From Thalassotalea sp. HSM 43 (GTDB lineage: Bacteria > Pseudomonadota > Gammaproteobacteria > Enterobacterales > Alteromonadaceae), in contig NZ_CP038493.1 of the NCBI RefSeq assembly GCF_004752005.1, forward strand, positions 3,062,302 to 3,126,301: DNA of 64,000 nt, read 5' to 3'. The position numbers and the translations under genes were made by a program. This document shows positions 52,749-62,910 of this stretch, piece after piece; the first letter of the stretch is position 1; the number at the start of each line of letters is the position of its first letter. The notes beneath the pieces are model-generated. The model did not search any database. It was not told where the DNA came from and saw only the letters and a program-made list of their open reading frames with translations.

Positions 52749-52880
52749 ATGTCTGGCTTATGGTGTTCGCTTTAATTTGATCTTGTCGCGGTAATATTTG
52801 ATTACACTGACTTTGCTTCTTGGCTGATAATTTGCCACAGTTGGCATCATATTATCCCTTTAACCTACGAGAGCGTCACC

Positions 52881-53714
52881 ATGAAAGTGTTTGCCCTTCA
52901 ACTCATTCAGGCGGTCATTCTGAGCATGGCAATGTTATCTAATGCACTGATGGCAGCCTCGCCGCAGCCAGCAGTAAATCAACATCAAAATCAACAGCAA
53001 CCTCAACACCAGCAACAAACTTTTGTTGTCGTGCACGGTGCGACCGGTGGTGGTTGGGATTGGAAACAGGTGGCCAAGCAATTACGGGCAAAAGGCCATG
53101 ACGTGTATCGCGTCACCTTAACCGGCTTAGGCGAGCGCTACCATTTAGCCAATGACTCAGTCAATTTGACCACCCACATAAATGATGTGGTAAATACAAT
53201 TACCTTTGAACAGCTCGACAAGGTTGTTCTCGTCGGCCACAGCTACGGTGGCATGGTGATCAGTGGCGTGATGAATGAAATACCTGACAAAGTCAGCCAC
53301 GCGATATTTCTTGATGCCTTGGTGCCGGCGCATGGAATGAATGCGTTGCAAATTTTGTCGATGAAATATGAAGACTTGCCGATTAAAGATGGTTTAACCT
53401 ATTTTCCTTGGTTATCTGCTGATGCGCCGTATCCAAAAGACGTACCGCACCCCGCTAAAACATTATCGCAGCCGGTAACATTCAATAATCCTAAACTGGC
53501 TGATATCAACACTAGCTATATTGGCTTTGTGCCTCAAGGCAATTCGGTAACCGAGCGCAAACGTAATGATAAATCATGGCAGCTCGCAGAAAAGCGTGGC
53601 TGGACCATTCGTGTGTTTGCTGGCGATCATGTGGTTTATCGCATCAAGCCTGAGCAAATGGCGCAGCTGTTGATTGACAGCCTTAGCGATCGCAATACCA
53701 GCCCGAACAAATAA
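52881..53714 (+). CDS. Secreted alpha/beta hydrolase
   Basis: A 277-residue protein with a signal peptide (about 1-26, ending near LMAAS), a Gln/His-rich spacer (about 30-48) and an alpha/beta-hydrolase fold. Oxyanion segment VVHGATGGGWDW, nucleophile elbow GHSYGG with Ser121, a C-terminal GDHVVYRI histidine. The sequence resembles the esterase/hydroxynitrile-lyase-like group of small hydrolases. Probably periplasmic; substrate unknown. It stands alone between the rluB terminator and a convergent gene. Confidence 0.85.
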   Translation: MKVFALQLIQAVILSMAMLSNALMAASPQPAVNQHQNQQQPQHQQQTFVVVHGATGGGWDWKQVAKQLRAKGHDVYRVTLTGLGERYHLANDSVNLTTHINDVVNTITFEQLDKVVLVGHSYGGMVISGVMNEIPDKVSHAIFLDALVPAHGMNALQILSMKYEDLPIKDGLTYFPWLSADAPYPKDVPHPAKTLSQPVTFNNPKLADINTSYIGFVPQGNSVTERKRNDKSWQLAEKRGWTIRVFAGDHVVYRIKPEQMAQLLIDSLSDRNTSPNK

Positions 53715-53750
53715 CCATAAATAAACACAAATAACGATCGATAACGTAGA

Positions 53751-54149
53751 CTAATCTTGTTGATGTTGCTCTTGTGGTGACTGATCTTTTGCCACTGGGG
53801 CAGGAGTGATTCGATAGGCGGCTTGGATAAATAACAGATGTTGTAGGTGACGCTTATTTTGGCGTTGCTGTATCCAGTCACTGGTAATAATATCGCGCTG
53901 TAACGCCGCTTCTAATACCCGTACTGGATATTGGCCATAGTAATGACAGCTCGCCTCGATGTGGCAGTCGTTATTAGGATATTGCTGGCAACGTTGCTCA
54001 ACCAATTCTTGTTGTACATGGCTAAGCAATTGTGGCTTGATATCGGTCATCAGCCAGTCGATAAATCGGTTATAGCGCTTTGCTTGAACCAGTCGCCAAC
54101 TCATCCAAACCAATAATGCCAACGCCAGTAACGGTAAAATCAAGTCCAT
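53751..54149 (-). CDS. Hypothetical membrane-anchored protein
   Basis: A 132-residue protein with one N-terminal helix (about 3-21, DLILPLLALALLVWMSWRL), then a soluble helical region with three cysteines (Cys54, Cys62, Cys68) and a Gln-rich tail (about 120-132). I do not recognise a family. It is downstream of ogt (41-base gap) on the same strand, so might share its transcript. Frame use and a plausible ATG support it as real. Confidence 0.6.
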   Translation of the reverse strand: MDLILPLLALALLVWMSWRLVQAKRYNRFIDWLMTDIKPQLLSHVQQELVEQRCQQYPNNDCHIEASCHYYGQYPVRVLEAALQRDIITSDWIQQRQNKRHLQHLLFIQAAYRITPAPVAKDQSPQEQHQQD

Positions 54150-54190
54150 TCATATCACTCATTAATATTGAGCTAAGCAGTATACGTTGC

Positions 54191-54685
54191 TTACGGCTTA
54201 AAATCAGCCCCTTCATGCATCAGCAATTTCGCTTTTATACCCATTCCGCCGGCATAACCGGTTAGCTTTTTATTGCTGCCGATAACTCGATGGCAGGGCA
54301 CAATAATGGCGATTTTATTATTACCGTTGGCGCTGCCTACCGCGCGCACCGCTTTTGGGTTGGCAATCGCATCGGCAAGCTGGCCATAACTGCAGGTGGC
54401 GCCAAATTGTATCTTGGTAAGCGCATGCCATACATTTTGTTGAAATGCCGTGCCCGCTTGCGCGAGTGGCAGATCAAATAAGCGACGTTTGCCTTGGAAA
54501 TATTCATCTAGTTGCTGCACAGCATTCGCTAAATGTTTTGGTGCGTCATCGTTTGCCAACTGATAATCAGCTGTCAACTTAACCGCAGCGGCGCCTTGTT
54601 GAAACGCAACTTCGACAATGCCGTGCTCATTAGCGACAACGATAACCTCACCGCATGGGCTTTGTATGATTTGATAGTAGAGCAT
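54191..54685 (-). CDS. ogt: Methylated-DNA-[protein]-cysteine S-methyltransferase
   Basis: Suicide repair protein that takes the methyl group from O6-methylguanine. The product is 164 residues, with acceptor Cys131 in IVPCHRVIG and DNA-binding segment AVRAVGSANGNNK. It lies 72 bases downstream of an Ada-AlkA fusion gene on the same strand. The two together supply the alkylation-repair activities usually split among Ada, AlkA and Ogt. Confidence 0.93.
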   Translation of the reverse strand: MLYYQIIQSPCGEVIVVANEHGIVEVAFQQGAAAVKLTADYQLANDDAPKHLANAVQQLDEYFQGKRRLFDLPLAQAGTAFQQNVWHALTKIQFGATCSYGQLADAIANPKAVRAVGSANGNNKIAIIVPCHRVIGSNKKLTGYAGGMGIKAKLLMHEGADFKP

Positions 54686-54757
54686 GTTATTCCTGTTTCG
54701 CTGACAACCTAAGTGGGTTGATTTCTATCGCTATTAACCTATTGGTTTGTGTGTCTA

Positions 54758-56194
54758 TTAATGTGCTAGCGAGTGCCATAAATAAATGGCTGCATAGGCA
54801 CGCCAAGGACGCCATGCCTCGGCTTTTTGCAATATCTGTTTTGGCTTTAACTCGCCGCCTAAGGCTTTTATGATGCCTAAATCGGCCGCAGGGAACGCAT
54901 CATTCATACTCAAGCCGCGCATCGCCAGATAATTTGCAGTCCAAGGGCCAATACCTTTTAATTCACATAACTGTCGTTCTAACTGCTCCGCAGACTGAGG
55001 TGCCACAAATAAGCGTTTATTATCCCGATAAAAGCTCACCCAACGCTGCAATGTTGCCATTCGCGTCGTGGTAATGCCCATATCATTAAATTCAGCATCG
55101 GCTAAGGCAGTCGGGCTTGGGAAGTAATGGCTAAGCCCTGTGGGTGAAGACTCAGAAGCGGTAAATGCTTGACCATATCGCTCGTTGATACGACTGGCAA
55201 GTGTGGTCGCAGCTTTCACTGTGATTTGCTGCCCCAGTATGGCGCGAATTGAAAACTCAAATACATCGAAACAACCTGGCAGACGCAAGCCAGGGCAATC
55301 GCTAATCACCTGAGCAAGTTGTCTGTCCTGGCCTAAATGCTCATTAACGGTATCAATATCGCAATCAAGATCGAACATCACTCTGATGCGTTTGAGTACT
55401 TGGCCTAAATACTGATAATCACTGAGTTGCAAATCTACTTGCAAATAATCCTGATCATGAAAACTGACTTTAAACCAACCGTGGCAAACACGTTGTTCAT
55501 GGTCATCAAATAATTGCAGGGTACGGTGATAGGCATCATCAATCAACTCGACGCCGGGAATGATACGGGCTTTAAAGAAATTAAGCATCAAAGGCCAATT
55601 GTACTGGCCTTGATAGGCAAGCTTTATCGAGTACACATCATTACCACTCGCTTTGCCTTGTTTGCGAACTTGCGTAGGGCTGAGTTGATAATGCTGTTTA
55701 ACGTTGTCATTAAAGCTGCGCAATGAACCAAAACCGGCGATAGTGGCTATATCACTTATCGCCAATCCCGTGTGCAATAACAAGGTGCGCGCGGTGATCA
55801 GTCGTTGGTGATTGATAAATTGCTTTGGTGAAACGGAAAGATTTTGTTCAAATAAACGTTGCAGTTGGCGTTCACTCAAACTCATTGTCTTGGCGAGCTG
55901 TGCGACGGTTAAATTCGGCTGTACTCGCAATAACTCAATGGCTTGTTCAATATGACTTGGCAATGGTTGATTCGGTGCAAGTTCTGGTCGACATCGTTTG
56001 CAGGCATTAAAGCCATTCACCTCAGCTTGTACGGCAGTATGGAAATAGCGCACATTTTGTTCGAGCGCTGGGCCTGCTGGACATGTCGGTCGGCAGTATA
56101 TGCCGGTGGTGATCACGGCGGTGTAAAACTTGCCATCAAAGCGACGATCTTTTGATAATCGTGCTTGTTGGCAGATGTTGCGATCAAGTTGCAT
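54758..56194 (-). CDS. Ada-type regulator fused to DNA-3-methyladenine glycosylase II (AlkA)
   Basis: A 478-residue three-part protein. It has an Ada N-terminal zinc domain with Cys34, Cys38, Cys65 and Cys68 (GIYCRPTCPAG, ACKRCRPE), where one cysteine would accept methylphosphotriester methyl groups. An AraC-type helix-turn-helix (about 77-175) follows, then an AlkA glycosylase (about 185-478) with the helix-hairpin-helix ELKGIGPWTANY and catalytic Asp in PAADLGI. The ATG at 56194 follows AAAGG; an upstream in-frame start at 56236 is less likely. It lacks the Ada O6-methyltransferase domain, which the adjacent ogt supplies. Probably both sensor/activator and repair enzyme. Confidence 0.92.
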   Translation of the reverse strand: MQLDRNICQQARLSKDRRFDGKFYTAVITTGIYCRPTCPAGPALEQNVRYFHTAVQAEVNGFNACKRCRPELAPNQPLPSHIEQAIELLRVQPNLTVAQLAKTMSLSERQLQRLFEQNLSVSPKQFINHQRLITARTLLLHTGLAISDIATIAGFGSLRSFNDNVKQHYQLSPTQVRKQGKASGNDVYSIKLAYQGQYNWPLMLNFFKARIIPGVELIDDAYHRTLQLFDDHEQRVCHGWFKVSFHDQDYLQVDLQLSDYQYLGQVLKRIRVMFDLDCDIDTVNEHLGQDRQLAQVISDCPGLRLPGCFDVFEFSIRAILGQQITVKAATTLASRINERYGQAFTASESSPTGLSHYFPSPTALADAEFNDMGITTTRMATLQRWVSFYRDNKRLFVAPQSAEQLERQLCELKGIGPWTANYLAMRGLSMNDAFPAADLGIIKALGGELKPKQILQKAEAWRPWRAYAAIYLWHSLAH

Positions 56195-56372
56195 GCTCGA
56201 GCCTTTATTAATGATATTGACTCGATCATAAATCAATTACGTTGGCCATGCTCGCGAAAATGCGACATTAGCTGTAATTAATTGCTATTCGTTGAGAAGA
56301 CTTTATGTGGTGCTGAATTGGGTTTTGATAAGCTTTTGATTCGTGCTTGATTCGTGTTTCGTCAACACTAAT

Positions 56373-56406
56373 CAAGCGCCCACTCAATGTATGAGCAGAG
56401 CGCTTG
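56373..56406. terminator. Hairpin downstream of the YcbK-like gene
   Basis: CAAGCGC / GCGCTTG outer stem with a CTCA/TGAG inner stem, 9 bases beyond the gene's stop. No T-run on the minus strand, so its role is uncertain. Confidence 0.35.
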
Positions 56407-56414
56407 TTTTGCGA

Positions 56415-56978
56415 TTACCAACTGCGCACCCATGCGGTATCGATATGCACGAACCCTGAGCCTGGATAGTAACCAACGCCACCTAGTTTTAATGCCTTAG
56501 CGGCATCTCGTACTCGGCTTAGTTCGATGCCAGGAATGGCAAAATCAATGGCTTTGCCTTTCATATGAAAGCTTTTCTTCGCAACACCACCGCTGCGCTT
56601 GGCAAGCATGGCATTGGTTTTTGGCGAACGGTAACCGGAAATAATATGGATTTCTTTATCCGTGGCTAAATACTCTTGTATCTTGTGCAAGAATTCAAAC
56701 AACTTAGGATCCATTCTGGCACTTTCATCTTGACGGTGATCACGCAAATTATGATTGAAGGCGGTCATCACATCACTCTGATAACTGCCATTAGCATAAA
56801 AAATGCCTTGCACACGTTCGCCGGTATGACGGTTGTATAAAGACAAACGTTTAACTTCATTGGTTACCGGTAACGATGCATAGGCTTTACCTGAAAACAA
56901 AGGTACCGTAGCACCAAGGGCAATCATGCCACTGGCTTTCTTAAAAAATTGACGACGTTGTGAACAAACTAAGCTCAT
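56415..56978 (-). CDS. ycbK: YcbK-family (DUF882, peptidase M15A-like) protein, Tat-exported
   Basis: A 187-residue protein with a twin-arginine signal (QRRQFFKKASG, then a hydrophobic stretch and AYA cleavage site near residue 34). The M15-type zinc peptidase core has ISGYRSPKTN, the SFHMKGKAIDF (HxxxxxxD) motif and the second His in FVHIDTAWVR. Predicted murein-acting metallopeptidase of the periplasm. Its partner in many genomes, the L,D-transpeptidase ycbB, is not next to it here. Start MSLVCSQRRQF is family-typical. Confidence 0.88.
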   Translation of the reverse strand: MSLVCSQRRQFFKKASGMIALGATVPLFSGKAYASLPVTNEVKRLSLYNRHTGERVQGIFYANGSYQSDVMTAFNHNLRDHRQDESARMDPKLFEFLHKIQEYLATDKEIHIISGYRSPKTNAMLAKRSGGVAKKSFHMKGKAIDFAIPGIELSRVRDAAKALKLGGVGYYPGSGFVHIDTAWVRSW

Positions 56979-57290
56979 ACTACCTCTCAGTTCTATAGCG
57001 CATTATTATGTGTTTAAATTTTCGGCTAGATTAAGCAAAGGCTGAGATAAAAGCAATAGTGTAATCTTTGTACAGTAAAGTGTTACCAAAGGTAATCAAG
57101 GCTAACTTATTACCCTACTTAACAATTTTAGCTATTGATAGATACCGAATAAATTGTACCAATATTGTATCAGCAGCCAAAAAGCGCTATTAAATGCGAC
57201 ACTATAAGCTGTTAAACGCCGCCTTAAAGGGCGATTACAGTCGGATATTCAGCCTGTAAAGGGGGCGCTCGACTGGAGCTTACGGGCGGT
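56979..57290. other. Intergenic region, no gene seen
   Basis: About 310 bases between mscS and the YcbK-like gene on the minus strand. No ORF; only weak GC-rich inverted repeats near 57215-57290. Confidence 0.5.
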
Positions 57291-59054
57291 TTAAGTAGGC
57301 TCTGAGTCTGGCTTGTCAGCACCCAGTTTGTGGATATAAACGTCTTGTTGTGGGTATGGAATGGTTATACCTTCTTCATCGAATCGTAGCTTCACCGCTT
57401 TGGTGATATCCCAATAGACATCCCAATAGTTATCGGTTTTGACCCAAGGTCTGACGATAAAATCAACCGAAGAGGTATTGAGAACGTGTAACTTAATTAA
57501 CGCTTCCGGCATTCTTAAGGTGTCAGGGTGATTGGTTACAATCTCGGTTAAAATTTTCTCGGCATGCAATACATCATCGTCATAACCAATGCCAAACACC
57601 ATGTCGACTCTGCGAATGCGCTCATGGGTTACATTCTTAATCACATCGCCCCAAATTTTACTGTTAGGGATCATTATCACCTGATTATCAAACGTACGAA
57701 TGGTGGTGTTTACTAAACTCATATGACTGACTTTACCATCAACACCACCGGCAAATACAAAGTCACCAACATCAAATGGCTTGTATATCAGTAGCATCAT
57801 GCCGGATGCCAAGTTCGATAAGGTATCTTGTAAGGCAAAACCAATAATAATACTGGCAATACCAAAACCGGCGAGCACCGGTGTCATGTCTAAACCTAAT
57901 TGCGATAAACCAAACAATATACCGATCAACATGACGATTTTACCTGACATGGATACGATGAAGTCTTTCATCAATGTCGATACTTTTAGCTGGGTGCTGT
58001 CGGTCGCGCGACGAACCACAATGGCGGCCAATTTTGATAATTTTCTGGCGACAAAAAGAATCAGTACAAACATCAGCAATTTAAATAAGTAAGCCATGCC
58101 ATTATTGACCAACCAGTCCACGGTTGAATTGAGGAGGCTTTTCAGTAACGAAAACAATACTTCTAGATTTAATAACTCGTAAGTAAATTCGCCAGTCGTT
58201 TCAAAAACCAATTGTTGATATTCGCTGGTCTCAATCTGTAAATCATCGGCAATGTCGATAATCGCTTGCATACCGCTAATGGCGATGCCTAGCCGTTGGG
58301 CAATGATAAGCTCGGCAACTTGTAATTTAGCTTTTTCTGAATCCGGGCTAACCGATATTTGTTCGTCGATAATAGCTTGCTGGCGGTTGTAGTAATTTAT
58401 CGACGCCGATAATAGTCTTAAGCGCTGTGTTACGTCGGCCTGTAACACTTTTTGCTCGCTTTCAATAGATTGGCCAAGTTTGTTCAGCCAGTTAAGGTTT
58501 TCTATTCGCCATTTGTATATCAAGTCAAGATAGGAGTTCAATTCACGAAAATAATTAAGGATAACCAGCTTTTGTTCTGGCGTTTGCGTCGACAGTTCCT
58601 CTGTTAATGCTTCGAGTCGGCTGTTAAGAAAGTCTGAGGCGTTTTTGGCATAGCCAATTTGACCATCGATAAGGCCTTTAGCAAGCTGAGTATCGACGTT
58701 TTTATTGTCGATGGCATTATCGATGTCTCGGCGCAGCTCAATGTTTTTGTAAAATAACTGCAATTGTATCGCACCGGAGTCTTCACCTTTGGCATCTTCT
58801 AGGGTCTTGACCAATGCTTTGATTTCGGCATTTATGGTGTCTATTTTTTGCGAGAGTTTTTGGCTTTCACTCAGTTCTTTGTCGGACTTTTTATTGGCCT
58901 CGCTTGTGTCTTGCTTTGATGTAGATTGAGGTGCGGACTTTGCCGTTTGTTGCGCTTGCTCATTTGGTTCGGAGCTTGCAGCAATAGCCGTCGATGAAAA
59001 CGAACAGATCAGTGCCAACAAGGTGAGGAAAATAATCGGCAGCGTTCTATTCAT
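57291..59054 (-). CDS. MscS-family mechanosensitive ion channel
   Basis: A 587-residue inner-membrane channel. It has a signal peptide (about 1-25), a Gln/Lys/Ser-rich and coiled-coil periplasmic region (about 30-290), then membrane helices. The pore helix region is VLAGFGIASIIIGFALQDTL followed by SNLASGMMLLIYKPFDVGD, the MscS signature, and a C-terminal beta/vestibule domain. Longer than E. coli MscS (286), of the class with a large periplasmic domain. It should act as an osmotic safety valve. Single gene; a terminator for the qor gene separates it from upstream. Confidence 0.9.
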   Translation of the reverse strand: MNRTLPIIFLTLLALICSFSSTAIAASSEPNEQAQQTAKSAPQSTSKQDTSEANKKSDKELSESQKLSQKIDTINAEIKALVKTLEDAKGEDSGAIQLQLFYKNIELRRDIDNAIDNKNVDTQLAKGLIDGQIGYAKNASDFLNSRLEALTEELSTQTPEQKLVILNYFRELNSYLDLIYKWRIENLNWLNKLGQSIESEQKVLQADVTQRLRLLSASINYYNRQQAIIDEQISVSPDSEKAKLQVAELIIAQRLGIAISGMQAIIDIADDLQIETSEYQQLVFETTGEFTYELLNLEVLFSLLKSLLNSTVDWLVNNGMAYLFKLLMFVLILFVARKLSKLAAIVVRRATDSTQLKVSTLMKDFIVSMSGKIVMLIGILFGLSQLGLDMTPVLAGFGIASIIIGFALQDTLSNLASGMMLLIYKPFDVGDFVFAGGVDGKVSHMSLVNTTIRTFDNQVIMIPNSKIWGDVIKNVTHERIRRVDMVFGIGYDDDVLHAEKILTEIVTNHPDTLRMPEALIKLHVLNTSSVDFIVRPWVKTDNYWDVYWDITKAVKLRFDEEGITIPYPQQDVYIHKLGADKPDSEPT

Positions 59055-59183
59055 GTGATCTCGTCTATTATTGTTGCGCTATGACGTTAACTGTCAGCAG
59101 GAAGGCGTTATCCCTAGTAAAGAGTCTAGAACAATATAGATATTTTGCTGATTCCTTCACTAATTCATTGATTTTTAGACATT

Positions 59184-59212
59184 AAAAAAGCAGTCACTGT
59201 GACTGCTTTTCG
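59184..59212 (-). terminator. Terminator of the quinone oxidoreductase gene
   Basis: AGCAGTCAC-T-GTGACTGCT palindrome; the minus strand continues with six T residues, 45 bases after the gene's stop. Confidence 0.85.
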
Positions 59213-59256
59213 TTTGAATTGCGCATGGCCGTTATAAAATAACTGAGCCGAGGTCG

Positions 59257-60243
59257 TTAGATCTCGATAACCACTTTGCCCATGCCTTTGCCACTGGTTA
59301 ATCTATCTTGTGCTGCACCGGCTTGTTCTAATGTGTAGCGCTGCTCATCGACAATCACCTGCATATGACCTGCATCAATAATCTCTGCCAGTTTCGTCAA
59401 AATAGCGCCATGCTCTGCACGTTTATGATTATGAATCATAGGGATCAACATAAACACCACGTGCAATGACAATCCTTTCATGTGTGCCAGACTCAAATCT
59501 AATTCTAATAAAGATACCGTAGTGGCTATCTGGGCATTAAGTGCAGCAGCGTCAAATGAGTTCAACAGGTTAGCGCCGCCGACAGAATCAAAAATTGCAT
59601 CAAAGCCATGGCCATTGGTATGTTTTTCGACATAGTCGGTAACGGTTTCATCACGGTAGTTGATGCCTGTTGCACCAAGTGTTTCGATCAGTTTGAGCTG
59701 GGTATCACCACCACCGGTTGAGTACACATCGGCACCTAGGTATTTTGCTATTTGCAACGCGATATGGCCTACACCACCCGCACCACCATGAACCAACACC
59801 TTTTGTCCAGCACTGACATTTGCGCGACTGAGGCCCTCATAGGCGGTAATGCCCACTAGTGGCATTGCAGCGGCTTCTCGCATAGAGAGACTTTTCGGTT
59901 TATGAGCAATTAAATCGGCATCTGCCAACATATATTCCGCCATGGCACCGGGCAAATCCGCAAGCCCGCCAGCACAACCATAGACCTCATCGCCAACCGC
60001 AAAATTATCAACACCATCGCCTACTGCGGTAACTGTGCCGGCAAAATCCATACCCAATACCGCGGGCAGGGCGGGAGAAAATGGCAAATCACTGCCCATT
60101 TGACGAATCATATTATCGACGGTGTTAACACTGGTCGCAGCAACATTGACCAGTACATGTCCTGATTTTACTTGTGGTGTTGCCAGTTCGGCCGATTCGA
60201 ATACATCACTTTCACCAAACTGGCGAATAACCATAGCTCTCAT
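59257..60243 (-). CDS. Zinc-independent quinone oxidoreductase (MDR superfamily)
   Basis: A 328-residue medium-chain dehydrogenase/reductase. The NADPH-binding loop GGAGGVGHIALQIAK is near residue 153. The catalytic zinc-ligand set is absent, so it is of the quinone oxidoreductase/enone reductase type. The N-terminus MRAMVIRQFGESDVFE is typical. Divergent from a LysR regulator that probably controls it. Confidence 0.88.
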   Translation of the reverse strand: MRAMVIRQFGESDVFESAELATPQVKSGHVLVNVAATSVNTVDNMIRQMGSDLPFSPALPAVLGMDFAGTVTAVGDGVDNFAVGDEVYGCAGGLADLPGAMAEYMLADADLIAHKPKSLSMREAAAMPLVGITAYEGLSRANVSAGQKVLVHGGAGGVGHIALQIAKYLGADVYSTGGGDTQLKLIETLGATGINYRDETVTDYVEKHTNGHGFDAIFDSVGGANLLNSFDAAALNAQIATTVSLLELDLSLAHMKGLSLHVVFMLIPMIHNHKRAEHGAILTKLAEIIDAGHMQVIVDEQRYTLEQAGAAQDRLTSGKGMGKVVIEI

Positions 60244-60344
60244 TTATTTATCCCCTTAATTGAAACTAGGATTGCAGTATAGTTTTTATCTGTTATTTTT
60301 ATAATTGGTGTATTTGAAGAATCAGTTTTTAGATTTTATTGATA

Positions 60345-61235
60345 ATGAATATTGAGCATTTAAAGTTATTCATCCGCGTTGCCAGTTTGAATAATATTAG
60401 TTTGGCAGGTAAAGAGCTTAGTTTATCGCCTGCGGTAGCCAGTACCTATTTGAATAAGCTTGAGCAAAGCTTGGGGATCAAGCTAATCCATCGCACCACA
60501 AGACAAGTTTCTTTAACAGAAGAAGGCAAGACTTTCTTGCCACATGCAGAAGAAGTGGTTGAGGCGGTGCGTGGTGCTCGTGCCTCGGTAGGATCTGCGA
60601 AGGACTCGCCGCAAGGCACTTTGCGAGTTACTGCGTCGGCATCGTTTGCGCGAATGCATTTGATCCCAGCGTTAAAGGGCTTTATGCAGCTGCACCCAGA
60701 TCTCATAATTGATATTCGTATGAGTGACAGCATCATTGATATGGTCGAAGGTGGTTTTGATGTGGCAATTCGTAATGCCAATCTTGATGACTCGTCATTT
60801 AATGCGAAAAAATTAGCAAGCGATACGCGAATATTGTGTGCCTCGCCGGACTATATCGCCGAGTTTGGCGAACCGCAAACTCCACAGCAATTAACGCAAC
60901 ACCAATGTATCAATTTGGCGGGGATCCATCATTGGGATTTCGTTACGCCGCAGGGGACAAAACGTTTTAAACACAGTGGCGCCTTGCGCATCGATAACGG
61001 TGAGGCGATACGAGATGCGTGTGAACAAGGCATCGGCATTACCATTTGTTCAAAATGGTGTGCTTATCAGCAATTACGCTCTGGCACCTTGGTACAGGTG
61101 TTAAAAGACTACCCGTTAGTCAATGACACGGCAATTTGGGCTTTGTATCCAAGCAGTCGTTTATTGGCCCCCAAAGTCAGAGTCTTTGTCGACTATTTGA
61201 GTGACCATTACACAAGCCAACCGTATTGGCAATAA
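60345..61235 (+). CDS. LysR family transcriptional regulator
   Basis: A 296-residue LysR regulator. The N-terminal winged helix has LKLFIRVASLNNISLAGKEL and TRQVSLTEEGKTFL. The effector domain spans about 90-296 and belongs to the CrgA/DsdC-like group seen with quinone oxidoreductases. The ATG at 60345 is chosen over a TTG two codons upstream. It diverges from the oxidoreductase with a 101-base shared control region, where an operator is expected but not identified. Confidence 0.9.
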   Translation: MNIEHLKLFIRVASLNNISLAGKELSLSPAVASTYLNKLEQSLGIKLIHRTTRQVSLTEEGKTFLPHAEEVVEAVRGARASVGSAKDSPQGTLRVTASASFARMHLIPALKGFMQLHPDLIIDIRMSDSIIDMVEGGFDVAIRNANLDDSSFNAKKLASDTRILCASPDYIAEFGEPQTPQQLTQHQCINLAGIHHWDFVTPQGTKRFKHSGALRIDNGEAIRDACEQGIGITICSKWCAYQQLRSGTLVQVLKDYPLVNDTAIWALYPSSRLLAPKVRVFVDYLSDHYTSQPYWQ

Positions 61236-61265
61236 ACGCCTGTGTTCAAGCTAGCTAAATAAGCT

Positions 61266-62852
61266 TTAGCTGACTTGCTTGCTGATCACGATATTGAGTC
61301 GCTTGGCAAGTCGCTGCAAATTCGCTCTATCAATCTGCAAACGTTTTGCTGCTTTACTCCAGTTACCTTGCTCTTGCTCTAACACCTGCTTAATAAGTTG
61401 TCGCTGGTAGCCATCAAGGTGTTGTTTTAGGTTTATCGACTCAGTGGCAGGGTTAGGTGCCGAGTCGATGACCGTATTTTGCGAAACAGTATTTTGCGCA
61501 ACGGTATTGCCCGCGACATTGAGCAACTGTTGGCAATCAGTGCTTATGATGGTGGTTATCTTGCCGGTTGCACGAGCACTGGCTGATAAGGCAGCACGAT
61601 TAATGAAATGCTCCAGTTCGCGAATATTACCTGGCCAGTCGTAATTGCCCATCATGGCAATAACCTCGCTATCAATGCGCAGTTGGTTGATGCCAAGTTT
61701 GCGCTTGAGTGACTCAATAAAGTAACCCGCCAGTAAATCAATATCCGATAACCTGTGCTGCAATGCCGGAACGTGGATCGGATAAACGTTCAATCGGTGA
61801 AACAAGTCGCTTCTAAAGCGGCCGTGTTCGACTTCGGTTTTCAAATCACGGTTAGTGGCGGCGATAACTCTTACATCAACATTGATGATGCTGTCCTGTC
61901 CAACCTTTTGAATTTCATTGCTTTGCAATGCACGCAGTAATTTGCTCTGTGCCGCCAGAGGTAATTCGCCTACTTCATCAAGAAATAAGGTACCGCCATC
62001 GGCGACCACAAATTTACCGGCACGATCTTTATCAGCACCAGTAAATGCGCCTTTGACGTGACCGAATAATTCACTTTCAATAAGATTTTCTGGTAGTGCG
62101 GCACAATTAACGTACACCATGGTGTGCTCGGCTCGTTTTGACTGCAAATGAATATTGTGTGCAACCAGCTCCTTACCCGTACCACTTGCCCCTTCAATTA
62201 ACACCGAAAAATCAGACGGCGCGACAAGTTGTATTTCCTGTTTCAATTTAACCATTGCTTCGCTGTTACCAATCAGCTCATATTGATGTTTGGCGTCATT
62301 GTGTACGTTGAGTTCAGCCATGACTTGTTGTGAGTGCTGGTATCTGCTTTCAAGCAATTCAATATTCAAGGCATTATTGAGACTGACCGCTGCCATAATC
62401 GCGATGATTTCCAACGTGCGTTCTGGAATGTCATCAAATACATTCGGCGTTAACGAGTCTAGGGTTAATACGCCAATCAGACGTTCATTAAAGCTCAGTG
62501 GAATACCCATACATGCATGCACGGGTAAGTCGCCATCGCGATCGAGTAACAAGCCATCATATGGGTCTGGTAGAGGGCAATCGCGGCTAAATCGAACCAC
62601 TTTATCTGACTGGCTGATTTGTTGCAGGCGAGGGTGCTCCGAGGTTAGAAAGCGCCTGCCCAACACATCTTTACTCAAACCTTGCTGTGCTAACGGCACT
62701 AACACCTCTCCCTTAACCGCCAGTAGTGCGACGGCTTCACAGGCGATGACTTTACGTATGGTGCTAAGCAGTTGATCAAAGCGATCTTTGGCATCTAGGC
62801 TGCGTGCCAAGTCCAATGACAGTTCAAGTAATGCGGTTTGCGATATATGCAT
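61266..62852 (-). CDS. norR: Nitric oxide-responsive sigma-54 activator NorR
   Basis: A 528-residue regulator. The N-terminal GAF domain (about 1-180), which binds NO through a mononuclear iron in E. coli, is well conserved: [26 protein letters not shown] and VHACMGIPL. The central AAA+ domain has Walker [10 protein letters not shown] and sigma-54 loop GAFTGA (here [12 protein letters not shown]). The C-terminus carries a Fis-type helix-turn-helix ([20 protein letters not shown]). A linker (about 440-475) with repeated NTV motifs precedes the HTH. Divergent from a NorR-site/sigma-54 promoter region driving a small membrane protein and hmp. Confidence 0.93.
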   Translation of the reverse strand: MHISQTALLELSLDLARSLDAKDRFDQLLSTIRKVIACEAVALLAVKGEVLVPLAQQGLSKDVLGRRFLTSEHPRLQQISQSDKVVRFSRDCPLPDPYDGLLLDRDGDLPVHACMGIPLSFNERLIGVLTLDSLTPNVFDDIPERTLEIIAIMAAVSLNNALNIELLESRYQHSQQVMAELNVHNDAKHQYELIGNSEAMVKLKQEIQLVAPSDFSVLIEGASGTGKELVAHNIHLQSKRAEHTMVYVNCAALPENLIESELFGHVKGAFTGADKDRAGKFVVADGGTLFLDEVGELPLAAQSKLLRALQSNEIQKVGQDSIINVDVRVIAATNRDLKTEVEHGRFRSDLFHRLNVYPIHVPALQHRLSDIDLLAGYFIESLKRKLGINQLRIDSEVIAMMGNYDWPGNIRELEHFINRAALSASARATGKITTIISTDCQQLLNVAGNTVAQNTVSQNTVIDSAPNPATESINLKQHLDGYQRQLIKQVLEQEQGNWSKAAKRLQIDRANLQRLAKRLNIVISKQVS

Positions 62853-62885
62853 AGAACACTAATGTGAGTCGTTTTTATATATTGT

Positions 62886-62898
62886 AGTCAAAATGACT
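62886..62898. promoter_or_regulatory. NorR binding site 1
   Basis: AGTCAAAATGACT, a perfect palindrome around three A residues; it fits GT-N7-AC known for NorR. Confidence 0.7.
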
Positions 62899-62910
62899 CA
62901 AAAATACAGT

